A stretch of 64,000 nt of DNA from assembly GCA_022813625.1 (NCBI GenBank), contig JAKLMB010000023.1:124001-188000 (forward strand), written 5' to 3'. The notes under the pieces are model-generated. The model was given only the letters and a program-made list of their open reading frames with translations. It ran no database searches and was not told where the DNA came from. The translations under genes were made by a program, and so were the position numbers. Positions 47,752 to 60,500 of this stretch are shown here, piece after piece; positions within the stretch are counted from its first letter, which is position 1; each line of letters begins with the position of its first letter. The stretch comes from Aaosphaeria pasadenensis (taxonomy: Eukaryota > Ascomycota > Dothideomycetes > Pleosporales).

Positions 47752-48618
47752 TGCTGATGGAGATAACCACTTCGAGGGCGTGGTATCTAGGTACTTCCCT
47801 ATGGAGGAACCCCACTGTATGAAGGATATCGGTAACGTTGATTCCGTTGGAGAGAAGTGAAGCGAACAAATATCCGTTCAACTGTGTATCCCAAGATACC
47901 CAAGTAAGGAATATAATTCAGTACACCGAGCTCTGACAAAAGCCCATCCCACAAATTCGCAACAAACAGTGGTAAAATATAAACCCACGATAGCAACGCA
48001 ACTCATCAACTATCGCACTGTAAAGTCAGGGTCCTTCAAACCCAAGAAACAAAGGTCCCTCACATATATATAACCACCCCCTCCTCTCCTCCCCTCACCC
48101 CAGTTTAGATAGCAAGATAATCGCACAGCAGAGATAACGCACCTCCTGCGTCGTAGCATCCCAGTACAGCAGAAAACGGATAGGCATAGGGACAATCAGA
48201 AGTGTGGGGTTGGAGCTGCCCCCGTCATAGTTGGTGATCCCTGTTTATCAGACTAGACGGGCGAGGGTAATTTTTTCCGATTGCGGTTTAGCGCAAAGGG
48301 TTGGGGGAGTGTAACGACGACGGGTGCTGCTTGAACGACGGAAAGATGGAGGGGTATGTTTCCTGGAAGGGAAATGCGGACCTGAGGGTAAGAGGGTTGG
48401 AGGGTTGGGTTGTGGCGAGGGAGTTGGGATGGGGAGGGTTGTGGCGTGGTGATGGAGTGTGGATTGGGAATGATAAGTTGGATTTTTTGGTGATTTTGTA
48501 CATGTTACAATTATATTTTGTTGGGGAGAGAACGAAGTGAAAAAAAGATTACAGATCTTTATGATATGCGCTCGCTATATCAATTACTCCTTTTAGTAGG
48601 TTTCCAAAGATGTGATGT
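47752..48618. other. Intergenic DNA between alg9 and the DUF3445 gene
   Basis: This should hold the DUF3445 promoter and the alg9 3' UTR. A G-rich stretch at 48297-48475 on the + strand is notable for its skew. No gene is seen. Confidence 0.6.
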
Positions 48619-50564
48619 CTATTTCACGGATTTTCGACGCAAAAGACAGTATCGCCCCCATTTACGACGGAATCTCTCTGGAACGAATGGCCAATCTGGG
48701 ACCCATATCAAACGGCCTAGTGTCGACGTCCGCGTCGTATCCAGGAAGTCCGTACAGGATAGTTTTTCCCATTTCTCTGTGTCGGAAATGTAGTCTGGTT
48801 CGAGTGCAGTCGACGGGACTCCCGGGAGTTGCGAATCTACGAGGAACTGACATTGTTCGATGTTTACCTGAACAGTGTTAGCATCGGATCTGACAACGGA
48901 TGGAAGAAGGTCATTCTTACATATTTCCCTGGGTCCTCTCGGTTCTCGTCGTTCATGCCAGATGGAGGCAGCCATGCACCAGGGAAGAGGCCATGCACAT
49001 CTGTGGCTTCGCTGAACTCGCCCGGGAGCAGGCCTGAGAATTCGCTCTTGATGAACTTGGCCCGCAGACCATCTGGCAGAAAGTATGTAGAAGGAAAGCG
49101 GTACCATTCTTTGCCCAAGCATACGTTGTCGCCGGGTCGAGCGATGGCTGGATTTTGCAGGGGTCCGTATACATTCAAGGGCGCAGAGTATGCGGTCATC
49201 ATTCCCATCGTTCGCAGGACACCTAGATCGATACTACCGAGTACGAAAATGCTCACGATGGCAAGTTTGAGCTGAGCTGGTAACTTGCTAACGAGGTCTC
49301 GCGGGTCGTTGGATCCAAAATTGGCAAGTAGGATGTGCAGTGACATGGCCGCGTTGAGGGCTAGAGCTGGGTAGGCCGGGTACATGAATCTCTCTTCCTT
49401 GTGAGGTTGTAGCGTAAAGATTGCGAGCCAGAGGTAGAATGGAGATACGAAGACAGTCCCCCGTAGTAGGGTTTGCATCGACACTGACCGTTGTCGGATG
49501 AGGTGCTGGAAGAGCAACAGCGGCAGCGCACCCAGTGCAAGCAGGAACCAGACATTGAAGTTGAGAATGAGATTGCGGACATAGAAATGCCATGGTTCCA
49601 CGCCGTAGATATTTGGTCCTTTGCTGCCGCCGCTGAACACATTGTAGAGGACAATATTGAATGGAACGCACACAAGCTTCTTGTAGAAGAATGTGTCGAT
49701 GGCTGTTTGGATAGCCTATCAAAGGGTATAAGTTTGGATTTCCTAGGTGTAGGTGCGTACATACCAAAACAATTACAGATCTAACAGTTCCGTCAAGCAA
49801 ACGCATGAAACCGTCAAGTATCTTGCCGCTAAAAGCTGCAAGAAGAACCTCTTCAAATAGAAAAGGAAGTATAAGGGCACCTGCGAAGGGCCAGCCAAGC
49901 AGACTTCCAACAGCAAACCAAAAGATCCCTTGAGCCGTTTTAATACCCCCTTGCCAGTCCATGAAGGCGGAAAAGCCCAACATGGTAGTGTACATGGCGA
50001 AGCTTGATGGCAGGTAGGCAGGTGATGCATGATACATTCCTGGGCTGAAGATCATGACCATCAGGAAAAAGACCGCAACTTTAGGGTTGAGGTTACGAGC
50101 GATTGCTGAATACAGCCGCGTTTCACAAGCAGCACACACGCATGCTAAGATTACCCTGAGAAGATAAAATTCCGCACGTTTAGAGTTGATAAAGGGCAAA
50201 AGACTCCCAATCCAAATGACGGATGCATGTGAAATGGTGTAAGCCCAGCTTCGTATGGCATAATCTGGTGAATATTCCCATGTCTGAAGTCCGTATCCAT
50301 GGTTAAGATAGTGTGTTGGTTCCCAGTAGTTGAATACTTCATCACAGTCCTGGATTGGCGCGAATGCAGCGGCGATGAAATTGGCCGCGAGAAAGACATA
50401 GAATGCACTAATAGCCTTGAATGAGGGTGACGGATCACTCCTTGAATCAGGTCTATCCAAATATCAGCAAAGCTATCGAAATAAATATTACATGAGCCTT
50501 ACTGCTTGCTCGATCGACGAGCCTCCGTACTTATAGGGTTTTTTACTCCAGCTCTGGCTGCCAT
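48619..50564 (-). CDS. alg9: Alpha-1,2-mannosyltransferase Alg9 (4 exons)
   Basis: Alg9 adds the alpha-1,2-linked mannoses to the lumenal lipid-linked oligosaccharide precursor of N-glycans in the ER, using dolichyl-phosphate mannose. Minus-strand exons are 50564-50503, 50452-49765, 49715-48921 and 48867-48619, giving 597 residues. The introns are 49-53 nt with GT-AG ends and keep frame. The glycosyltransferase-22 hallmark DCDEVFNYWEPTHYL occurs in the first lumenal loop after the first membrane segment. Many hydrophobic segments follow, then PHKEERFMYPAYPAL, and a soluble C-terminus ending RRKWGRYCLLRRKSVK. Length fits the family. It diverges from naf1 across only 283 bp. Confidence 0.95.
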
Positions 50565-50847
50565 TACGAAGGAGTTCTGGCAGGCTGAGATCTACACATT
50601 ACAAAAGTTCTCGAAGACGTGGAGTTAAGTACATGCCCGTCACCCGTGATTGCGTCGAGGTGCATTTGCCAAGGCGCCAGCAGGGGCCAGTCGCCGTGGG
50701 AGATCGTCCCTAACCTTTTTCTTTCCAACATAAAAGACAGAACACGTCCGCAACGCCTCTTTGCTACGAGTCGACAGCTATAGGTACACATTATTGCGCA
50801 CACTGCGCGTGTAACATTTGATCTGCACTATCGATATCTAAGTTGAT
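50565..50847. promoter_or_regulatory. Compact divergent promoter, alg9 / naf1
   Basis: Start codons on opposite strands are 283 bp apart, so both core promoters must lie here. No specific factor site is claimed. Confidence 0.6.
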
Positions 50848-53184
50848 ATGGCGGACACGTATGCTCTAGATGAGCCTCCCGCGAAAAGGGCACGCTATGA
50901 AGAAAGCAATGAAGCTATCGATGTGCCATCGTCACCAGTCGATGATATGGACGACGACTTCTATGAGTCGACTCCTGTTAAACCAGAGCCACAAAATTTG
51001 ACTGATGCAAACACCCAGCTGTCAACAGCAGCGACTACATCCGTTCCAACTACAACTCACTCCTTGGCCCTCCCTGGCCTTGGTTTCCCGAGTAGCGCCT
51101 CGCCTCAGCCAGAATCAAAGCAGGCGCAACCTGAGGCGGGAGAGCTTGAAGATGGAGAACTATCAGACTCCGAGTCGCTCTACAACGAATCAAAACCCGT
51201 AAAATCTGCCGCGGCGGATGACCAGAATTCCCATTCTCAACACCCCGCTGCATCATCGCTCGAACAGCAACCTGCCATTGACGGGGCCGCTTCCGCTGGC
51301 AAAGAAATCGACCATAATGTTGACGTCTCGTCAAATTCCCTGGCAAATGTTTCAGCGACTGACACATCCCCCGAAGTCCTGGCGCCGAACGCAATCAACG
51401 GCAGCGAAGCCGCAAAAAGTACAAAGGAAGCCGACACGGACGCGACGATGCAACATATTCTAGATAAAGAAGACTTCCTCCGTGCAGGAGAAGCAAATAA
51501 AGGCAATGCAGAGGCAGAGTGGCAGCTCGATTCTGAGGCGTCCGACTCTTCGTCCGACTCTTCTAGCGATTCATCAGATTCGGATGACGAATCTGAGGAA
51601 GGAGAACTTCTTGATCCCGCGGAGCAAGTTCGACTTCTGATGATGGAGAGCGCAGACGATGGCCCTGGCGCAGATAAAGCCAAGATCAAGACCCTGAACG
51701 AGGTAGTGGAGGATTACAAGAAACCTGAAATAGAAGTCACCGAAGCAACCAAGATCACAGAGCTCGGAAAAGTAGAGTCAATCGTTGATAATCTCGTGTT
51801 GGTCAAGGCCAATGTATCGGGAGACTACAGAGTTCTGGAATCTGGCTCGGCGCTCTGTTTGGGGAACCGTACCGTCATTGGACAGGTGTCTGAGACCATC
51901 GGCCGCATTCAGGAGCCACGTTACTCGATGGGCTTCAACGAAGCTGCTGAGATCCAGACATTAGGCATTGTAAAGGGCACCCCAATCTTCTACGTGGATG
52001 AGCATTCGACTTTCGTCTTCACGGAACCCCTGAAGGCCCAAAAGTTCACTGATGCCTCCAACCTTCACGATGAAGAAGCGAACGACGTAGAGTTCTCTGA
52101 TGACGAAAGAGAAGCGGAGTACAAGAGGAAACAGAAGGAATTGAAGAAAGCTAGAGCGGAGGCCAACCGTGATCCTCAAGACCGCGCCCAGCAACCTCCA
52201 AAGAACGATACACCAGCAGTTCCTGCCGCAAACCAATATCAGGGAGGTGGTCTGAACTATAGTGACGATGACGAGGATCTCGGCATGTATAAGCCCCTTG
52301 CTAGGCCGGACCATTTCGAACATATTGTTGGGGCTGGAGCTCCGCTAGAAGATCGAAGCCATGTGCGTAGGGGAGGTATGCGTGGCGGCAGAGGAGGCTG
52401 GCCCGATCGTGGCCGTGGCTTTCGTGGACGAGGAGGACGTGGTGGTGGAGCTGTCAACCAACGCGACCAATTCTCTGGTCAAGACCAAAGAGGAGGGCGA
52501 CGCCAGCAGGAGCATGGGCGTCAACAAGAACGAGGCCGGCATCAAGATCGCGGCAAGCATCCCGACCCGCGAAACAGAAATGGACAACGCGAGAATCGAT
52601 CAGCTTCGTCCGCGTCTCCCAACCGACAGAACCAGGGACGGCAACAGCATTCATCTCCACATGGAAACAAGGGGCGGAACCGGCCTCAATTCGCGTCTTC
52701 CCCAGGACGCAACTCTGGATCACCTGCGCCCGCTAATACCAATGCCTACAACCAGAACAGCAATGTTAACACCGCCTGGTCAACCCCTCAATCGTATTCC
52801 GGATTGCCAGCTTCGTCTGGTCCTGCGCAAGCACCTTCAGCAATGCCCGCAGGAGCATATGTCAATCCGGCCTTCTATGGACAGGCTCCCCCTCCGCCTC
52901 CTCAGGACCAGCAACAACAACAGAACCTTGCTCAGTGGGCTCAATGGTTGCAGCTAGCCGCTGCTATGAGCCAAGGCCCGCAACAGCAACAGCAACAGCA
53001 ACAACCTCAAGCACAACAACAGCAACCCCAAGCCGCACCTCAGGCTCAATATCCTTTCCAGTATAACTACCCACCAGCTGGTGCACCTAATACAAATGCA
53101 CAGCAAACTAATACGCAGGGCCAGACACCGTCGTTACAGGACCTCTTGAGGTCACTTGGCGGCGGCGGCCAACAGAACCGATGA
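50848..53184 (+). CDS. naf1: H/ACA ribonucleoprotein assembly factor Naf1 (single exon)
   Basis: Naf1 brings H/ACA snoRNP proteins to nascent snoRNAs in the nucleus before Gar1 replaces it, and so supports rRNA pseudouridylation. The frame is uninterrupted for 778 residues. An acidic, Ser/Asp/Glu-rich N-terminus (about 1-290) precedes a Gar1/Naf1 beta-barrel at about 304-400, with VLVKANVSGDYRVLESGSAL, IGQVSETIG and KGTPIFYVDEHSTF. A charged helix follows, then an RGG box at about 508-535, and a Gln/Pro-rich tail with a CAA/CAG run around 687-735. The RGG and Gln-rich parts are typical of fungal Naf1 in kind though not in length. Polyglutamine length probably varies. Confidence 0.93.
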   Translation: MADTYALDEPPAKRARYEESNEAIDVPSSPVDDMDDDFYESTPVKPEPQNLTDANTQLSTAATTSVPTTTHSLALPGLGFPSSASPQPESKQAQPEAGELEDGELSDSESLYNESKPVKSAAADDQNSHSQHPAASSLEQQPAIDGAASAGKEIDHNVDVSSNSLANVSATDTSPEVLAPNAINGSEAAKSTKEADTDATMQHILDKEDFLRAGEANKGNAEAEWQLDSEASDSSSDSSSDSSDSDDESEEGELLDPAEQVRLLMMESADDGPGADKAKIKTLNEVVEDYKKPEIEVTEATKITELGKVESIVDNLVLVKANVSGDYRVLESGSALCLGNRTVIGQVSETIGRIQEPRYSMGFNEAAEIQTLGIVKGTPIFYVDEHSTFVFTEPLKAQKFTDASNLHDEEANDVEFSDDEREAEYKRKQKELKKARAEANRDPQDRAQQPPKNDTPAVPAANQYQGGGLNYSDDDEDLGMYKPLARPDHFEHIVGAGAPLEDRSHVRRGGMRGGRGGWPDRGRGFRGRGGRGGGAVNQRDQFSGQDQRGGRRQQEHGRQQERGRHQDRGKHPDPRNRNGQRENRSASSASPNRQNQGRQQHSSPHGNKGRNRPQFASSPGRNSGSPAPANTNAYNQNSNVNTAWSTPQSYSGLPASSGPAQAPSAMPAGAYVNPAFYGQAPPPPPQDQQQQQNLAQWAQWLQLAAAMSQGPQQQQQQQQPQAQQQQPQAAPQAQYPFQYNYPPAGAPNTNAQQTNTQGQTPSLQDLLRSLGGGGQQNR
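52908..53045 (+). repeat. CAA/CAG repeat coding a Gln-rich tract of Naf1
   Basis: CAA and CAG triplets recur in two blocks in frame with naf1, giving polyglutamine separated by Ala/Pro residues. Confidence 0.85.
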
Positions 53185-54581
53185 AGGGGGCATAGGAGGC
53201 AATCAGAGAGTGTATGTGCGTGTGTGTACGATTATCTATCATAAGTGTTTTGTAGTATCTGTTGCCATCTTTGACCTTTTTGTGTCAGATTGCTCTTAAA
53301 ACTGGGCGTTTTTGATTTGCATCAAGGCCTGTCCCGCTTGGGCGGACCAGATCTGGAGTCACCATTTCACCTATTTTCATATTTATCCATCTGAAAGTGG
53401 TAGCATTTTCTATCTAGAAGCAGGCTGCTTGATTTTCTGCTTGCGATTTTGCCGTTCAACGACAACACAAGTGATCCTAATAACAAGATCTAGCTATCAG
53501 ATGGCTCTGCGTGAAGGATGCCTAACTTTGCAGCTTACTTATAGCGTTGACGAAGTGGTGGATATGCTTCAACTACTTTGCTGTCTGATCACATGAGTGA
53601 GCAGTTCATTCCATGAGTGGGCCGTCGCGGATACGAACAATGTCAATAACGTTTGGTTCGTCTCGATCATAAGTCGATCCGCAAAAAACCGCAGCCCGAC
53701 CTTAGCTACTACCTATCGCAACAAAGGAAGAGAGGCAGATATCTCATCCTTAGGGTTCCACGTCCTCATCTCGTTCTCGTACACACATAGGCGGTGACGG
53801 GATCGACCAATCCACGCATCACAACTCATTCGACAATAGTTTGCCTCATTCGGAGAGATGTCGTCTTCGTTACTTTGGCATACAGAGTACCGTCAATTAG
53901 ATAGATAATCCACTCGCCGTGTACAAACACCCACGCAGCCGCAGTTAGAATATCGCTCAATTTGATTCTTCCTCTTCAAACCTGATATCAATTGAGACTG
54001 CTTGCATGCTTGTAGTACACTTCTCATCCTTCTCTCAGTCCGCCCATCTTCTCATTGTCGTCATACGTAATGTCTACCCAGGTACCTACACACAGCAGCA
54101 ACATCATCTACACTCAAAGAACATGTACTCGATTTTTATACCATCGATCGAAGTCCACATCCCTCCTCAACCCCCCTTCCACCCTCTCTCGCCCACCTAT
54201 TCACGCATCTAGCCATCTTTCATTCACCAGTATCAAACAACCACCTCTCATAGCGAAACCATATAAATGCCCAAGTACCCACCCACTTCTTCCGAACGTA
54301 AACCCTTCTTTTCATTTCTTTACATATGCAGTCTACATACCAAACCCACCTTCTCAAAGGAGACCTAAGTACCTCCCTTCCCCACCTCACACGACCACCA
54401 CAGCACCGGCGCCCGATACCGAACTCAGGCACCGGAGGTCGAGGTGGGTACTCGTACGTTACACAATTCCTGACGTCCTCAGGTCTGCTATCTGCCATCT
54501 GCTATAAATAACACAGTCAGAGATGTCGTGACATGTGTATGCTGCGGTGCGGTCGTACAGATTACCGGGGCCCGAGTGAGA

Positions 54582-54594
54582 GGGGGGGGGGGGG
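54582..54594 (+). repeat. Poly-G run (13 bases)
   Basis: Thirteen consecutive G residues follow GTGAGA. It marks the point where the + strand turns from C-rich to G-rich. Homopolymer length may be affected by sequencing error. Confidence 0.85.
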
Positions 54595-55004
54595 TAATGA
54601 ATTGCGCGGATGCGCGCGTGTGTGGGTATTTGATGCTGTGTCATGTCGATGATTGTATTTGAGTTGTGTACTCCGCATAGTCTGTGGTTTTGGGGGGTTT
54701 GGGGATACGGGCGTGGGGATGTGAGCATGGCGTAAAGAGAATAGATGATGCATCGGATATAATTGAATGATACCGGTGATGTATTATTTTGTTACTCTGT
54801 TTTGAATACTGGAAGGGTTGGTAGGTGGGGTGTGACGACGACGATGAAGATGATTGATTAATGATGACGATGGGCGTGCATATAAGGCAGACATGTAATT
54901 ACTGTATGTACATACGATATTCACAAAACGTCGTCTTCTGCCTTATTCTCACTCACGCACATCTCAATTTGGAATTACAAACACACCTGCAAAAGCGGAA
55001 TAAG

Positions 55005-55050
55005 TGATGATGATGATGATGATGATGATCATCATCATCATCATCGTCAC
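55005..55050. repeat. (GAT)n followed by (ATC)n: perfect inverted repeat
   Basis: A run of GAT triplets turns directly into a run of ATC triplets, flanked by GTGAT on the left and ATCGTCAC on the right. The two halves are complementary, so the element could form a long hairpin or cruciform. It may also cause assembly or replication errors. Confidence 0.9.
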
Positions 55051-57049
55051 CATCCCTATTCACCACAGCCGAAGGCGACTCAATACCTCGAATCGAGGTA
55101 CCTCGATCTTCACACACCACCCCGTACAAGCTCACACACATCAATACATAAAGATTTGAATTTGATATGTAGGGTTTCGCATCATCATCGCCTTCTCCCT
55201 ATGACACGAATAAGGGAAAAGGGCAAAAAACTGTGGGGCGGGCAGAAGCCCTTTTTAGAGTTAGGGATCGTCGTCATCAATTCGCGTGGCCTGGCAGGCA
55301 TTGAATGGACGAAGGGAACCAATCAGCTAAAGAGGGGGACGGGTGTGTGCTTGGTATGGCTATGGGGCTAGTGCGGTGGGGGGTTAGCTTTGTATGGGCT
55401 TGCTTTGTTTGTGTGCATGAGATGACTGCGTATGTAGGTATGTAGTTATGGACGTTGTGTGTGGGTTTGTTGCTGTGGAGGAATTGTGAGTTGGTACGGG
55501 GTATTTGTAGACGATACCATTCATGCAGTGGACAACCAGCAGCATCAGCACAGAAGTGAGGGGCTACAGTGCAGTCTGCCCTAAAATAAACCCGTTGCAA
55601 TCAATCGCCAGCACTAAAACGAGCATGGCGCCGGGTCTCGCTCAAGCAGCAGCAGCGAGCGACCTATCCCCGTATGTACCCTTTTGTGGCGTCCCGACGC
55701 CGTGAAGTAGGCAAACGGTTGCGACCAACGTAAGTAAAATAAAAGTAAGCAAGCAAGAAGTATTAGAGTGTAAGCCGCTTTCGGCACCTAGGGAGTCACA
55801 TCTCGTCACGATCTGAGACGATGTGGTCTCTGAATGAAGAGTCTGAGACGAGACATGCATGGCTCGCAAGATCGCCTCTTTGGGATAGGTGCGCGGGAGG
55901 GAGGGAAAGGTACATACGTACGTATGTAAGTGCAGTACGTATTGTACGAACACGGAGTAGGTATTGGGAATAACGAGAAATAGACGGGTAGGAATTTCCT
56001 ATGTTGAATAGCGAACGAATGCAATGATGCGACGGAGGGGGCCGAAGGAAGGGTGTTGGTGTGGTGGTTCTAGGCTTGCTTATTGATACCCAACTGTGGG
56101 AATTGCGGAATTGCGGATTTGCAAAGATGCGCAGAGTTTTGGACTTTGAAGTGAGATGGAGGTGGGTTTTGGGTTGCGGGTCCTGGGCTATTGGGTCTAC
56201 TAACACAATAGATGGGTACTTAGATCTACGGTCTACCACAGTAAAGGAAATGATATATACACCGTGTTCAATGATTAGAGGTATGTACAAGTATACCTAC
56301 TAATGTACGGAGGACTTACATACATACATCCGGAGGATATATGTAGGTACAGTGCACATACGTGTACCATGATCCAGGGACGACTAGACTCCAGCTTTTT
56401 CTTTTTGGGGGCGATTGGAGGGGAAGAAGGGGAGGGGAGGGAGGGCCATGTGGGTGCACAGCTTGTAGGTGGGTTTGTGTGTGCACCCACTCACCCACTG
56501 CACCGTACAATACAATAGGCAGCCTGTCCCTGGTGTTATGCACAAACGACGGGCTCTTGGGCGCCCTTTGCGGGCAGCCTCACGGGCCTCGGGGGTGTCC
56601 ATGTTGTCTTTGTATTTTAGTCCCTTACGGTTACAGTCGATACAATATGCCAATATGGGTGTCCCGGTGGAGAAAGAAGGGTCTACCGTCTTTGAATCCT
56701 TCAAACGTCCTTGACCGGATTTTGCATGTTGGTTTGGTTTGCTCGGAGTCTGTGTCTGTGTCACCGTCTGTGTCTCCGTGTCTGTCTGTGTGTGTCTAGG
56801 CCTGTGTCCACGTCTGTGTTTGTGTCCATGCCAGCTGTTCCTGTTTAAACAATAATAGACTATCAAAGAGCTGTCACTATTGTGTAGATCTCACTGTCCC
56901 CTTAGGAGTGTAGTTACAATACAACAGATTCTGTTTGTTCGTGGGTCGGGGTCATCAGTTCGTTATTCGTTGGTTGGATGGTTGGCTTGGTTAGTGTTGG
57001 TCTATCCTACTATCCTAGACTCTAAGCAGTAGTGAACGAACTCCTCCCA

Positions 57050-57180
57050 CCCATCCACCCATCCATGATCCATCCATCCACACGCTCGGCATCCACACTC
57101 CACACTCTCCCGTCCCATCCCATCCCATCCCTCCATCCCATCCTCCATCAAACAACAAACCTACCTACCTACCAACCAAC
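57050..57180 (+). repeat. C-rich simple repeats (CCATC, CCCAT, CTAC)
   Basis: Imperfect CCATC/CCCATC units are followed by CCTACCTACC and CCAACCAACC. The tract lies 350-480 bp before the adenylate cyclase ATG and probably marks its promoter or leader. Confidence 0.75.
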
Positions 57181-57357
57181 CCTCCTCCCTTTCACCACTA
57201 CCACCAACGGCATCGTCACCATCACCGTCACCACCACTACAACAACCACACCTGCAATCACACTCACCGCCAACACCATATACTCTCTACTCGCCATATC
57301 CATACCTACCCAGTCGTCTGTCGGACCAAACTCCAATTCTTTCCCGCGCCGCCGCCC

Positions 57358-57405
57358 ATGTGCCGCTCGACAATCCCGCCCTCACCGCTGATGAAGCCAT
57401 ACTAG
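57358..57405 (+). other. Upstream open reading frame (15 codons) in the adenylate cyclase leader
   Basis: An ATG at 57358 opens a frame of 15 codons ending with TAG at 57403-57405, 128 nt before the main start. If the transcript includes it, the frame could lower translation of the cyclase. The transcript start is not known. Confidence 0.4.
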
Positions 57406-57533
57406 CATCTTCACCGCCCGCCCCAACCGGTGCTCCTCGTGGCGGATTTCATAACTCCTCCTACCCCAGACGTCGCCATCGACCACGCTTCGCGGGCGCA
57501 TCGCGATAATACAACGCAGCTCTGTCCGCGACA

Positions 57534-60500
57534 ATGACGAGGAGAGAGACGGTCGACCGCCATGCTTCCATCGACAGCTGGCGCTCCGACGAGACCGTCA
57601 AAGGCAATCTCAGCAGCCGGACCAGGCCGCCTGTGACTGTAAAGACGTCCAAGGACGGCACCAAACAGTACGTACATGTCTCCCAGTTTCCTTCTCTTCT
57701 CCCGTGCACCGTCTCGACCTCTATGACCACACCAGCTTGTGTCTGCTTGGCTGGGATGCTACACCTCACATAGAGTGCTGCGCGCGTCGACATATTGCGC
57801 GCGTTTTTCTATATGATGCCGCCGCCGAGCCTCGCACCTCTAGCTCTTAGAAAGCCCGACGCTTCCGCCAGAGCCTAGTATTCTACATAAAGGGTTCATA
57901 TTCCTTTATTTCATGTCAAACGCTACTTCGATTTCTCGTCTTGCTGCCTAGGATGTGCACGCCCACCATGCGAATTTGAAATTGCACATCTCGCGGATCA
58001 AGCTCTCCCACCACATACACAATGGCATGGCATATAGGCACCACTTGCTGACTACTTTTGCACAGAGGAGAAAAGGAATCCGAGATATCTCCCGGGACTG
58101 TTCCACCCATCCCCCCTCCCAAAGACCCGTCACACAAAAGCCGCAAAAAGTCAAACCCCATCTGGGAGAACCCACGGATGAATGAATTCAGAGACTATCG
58201 GAAAGACCTAGCAGTACTGGAGACCGCTGGAGGCCGAGTCCCATCCATCTCACGAAACCCGCCCACCGCCACCTCCCCGACCCCGCCCTGGTCTGGAACG
58301 AATGGATCCGTAATGCCGCAGAGCGTGTTCGGCGGAAGTTTCTACAACGATTCCAATGAAGATATAGCACAACTCTCGCCAGGCTTCCGCCCCGGAAGTG
58401 GAAGGGAAGACGCCATGGGATTTCCCGCCGACGACCGCCGCCCATCCGTGGTCAGCACCACCACAGTCAGTAGCTCAGGGTCCAAGTCCAGCTTGAGCCG
58501 AGGATTCCACAAGAAGTTACAGGGCTTCTTCGGCGACGAATTCCCCGGCGACTCGCGTCAAAATTCCGATACCAGCCTGCCAACCCCGTTTGTTGCGGAA
58601 ACCCAATCCACCCGAAGCGTGCGAAATCGAAACAACTCAGTGAACAACACGGTGGGAAGCAGCCTAAACAGCAGGCCTGCTTCGCCCGCGCCCTCTCGAC
58701 CCCGCACTCCCCTGCCCTCATCCGAAGTTACACCTTGGGAATTTCAAGATACCAAGGTAAGTGGTGGCGGATTACGATTGTTCTACTTACGATCATTGGT
58801 GGAACGGTCCGGGGCAGGATCGAACGACTTTGTCGCTTCCGATTGCCGAGCCTGCCTTCTACTACTGCAATCCACTTTCCTGTACTACAGTATCGTGACT
58901 GACATTTCCTGTGTAGGATGATCCTTCTCAAAGCGAAAACGGGCGCCGCTCGTCATTCGAGCAACACACCAGTAAACCTCACAAATCACACCGGATTCGG
59001 ATTCCCGGCCATCGTCACAATCGCAGCAAGGACGACGCAAAGACATCAGAAACCCGTTCAGAGGGACGTGTTGATATCAGTCAACCTTACCCATTGCGGC
59101 CAGTCACCAGTCGGGAGGACTCGTCGTATAGTCTCCGAGGGAACCAGCAGTACCAATCATCACTCAGCTCTGCGCTAAACTCCAGAACAAATCTCAGTGC
59201 TCGGCCCTCGAGTCCGACACCGAGCGCTTTCAGCGAAATGTCTCGGGACCATACCTCGCAGAGGTCGCCAAACACCTCCAAGCCGCGATTTTTCCGAAAC
59301 CTACTCAAAGGCGGAAAAGACAAGACCGATCGACCGGCGGCAGAGTCGCTCCAGAACCTGCCAGTATCCACCACCTCTCTTCAGCCTTCGATTCGCTCCG
59401 CAAAGCAGACCCCACGAGCCGAACCTTCCCCCAGCGTTTTCCCTTCGAAGAGGAAGGGTGCACTAGAGCCAAGCAGTAGGGACAAGAGCTATGTGTCTGT
59501 TAGAGACGGAAAACGGTCTGGTCTGCCGTTCAAGAGCCGGCGATATGGCTCGGCAGCCGACCAGCCCAAGGGCAAAGACCCGAATGAAGCGAACGCAGAT
59601 GCGGTGATGAATAATGCCCTGTGGGATCTTGACACTGATCTCGACCACATGGAAGGCATCGTCAGCCGCCATCACCAACCGCCAATGACCCCACCTACTG
59701 GCGATATGCCCACCGGAGCCTGGCAAGCAGATGATAACAAGCAGGATCCGAAATGGGATGTGCCTGATTCTTGGGCGGTCAGAAGACCTGGCGAAGGCAA
59801 TGTCTCTCGAATGGAGGAATTCGATGAAACGGGCGCAACGCCCAAAGAGGAGGACACCTCGAAGACATACTGTGTGCGAATTTTCCGAGTCGACTCCACA
59901 TTTGCGACATTATCTGCCACGATCAACACTACAGTCTCCGAGATTATAAGAATTCTAGGGAAGAAAACCTTACTTCAGGACGAGCTCGACAACTACCATA
60001 TTGTAATGCGAAAGCACGACACCTCGCGGCAACTAGACTCCCACGAACGACCCTTGTTGATACAGAAGCGCCTCCTGGAACAGGCCGGTTATACCGACGC
60101 TGATCGCTTAGAAGAAGTCGGACGAGAGGACAATAGCTATCTGTGCCGCTTCACGTTCATTCCTGCCAAGATGAGCGGGTACGCCAGCTTAGAGAAGGAT
60201 CCAGGGTTCAGCAAAATGCAGAAGTTCAGCCATATCGACCTGCAAGGCCGAAATCTCATAACCATTCCAATCACCCTTTATCAGAAAGCGACGGAGATCA
60301 TTCAGCTCAACCTGTCACGAAATCTCTCCCTGGACGTTCCGAAGGACTTCATACAGGCTTGCACCAATCTTCGAGAGATCAAGTACACCAGCAACGAGGC
60401 ACGGAGGCTACCTCCCAGTTTGTCGTTGGCTAGCCGATTGACCATGCTCGACATTTCCAATAACCGTCTCCAATCCCTGGACCATGTTGATCTTTACAAA

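Larger units (their letters stand above)
53185..57357. other. Gene-poor stretch upstream of adenylate cyclase
   Basis: No gene is supported over 4.2 kb. It contains alternating C-rich (54.05-54.42, 57.03-57.30 kb) and G-rich (54.57-54.73, 55.2-55.5, 56.40-56.48 kb) tracts, a 13-G run, a GAT/ATC inverted repeat, TGTGTC repeats (about 56.75-56.82 kb) and CCATC/CCTA repeats (57.05-57.18 kb). The distal part probably belongs to the adenylate cyclase promoter and leader. Confidence 0.55.

Noticed and set aside
53185..57357. Short frames such as 54055-54507 and 55796-56290 as possible genes
   Set aside because: Low-complexity composition from C- or G-rich repeats, no splice pattern, no domains.
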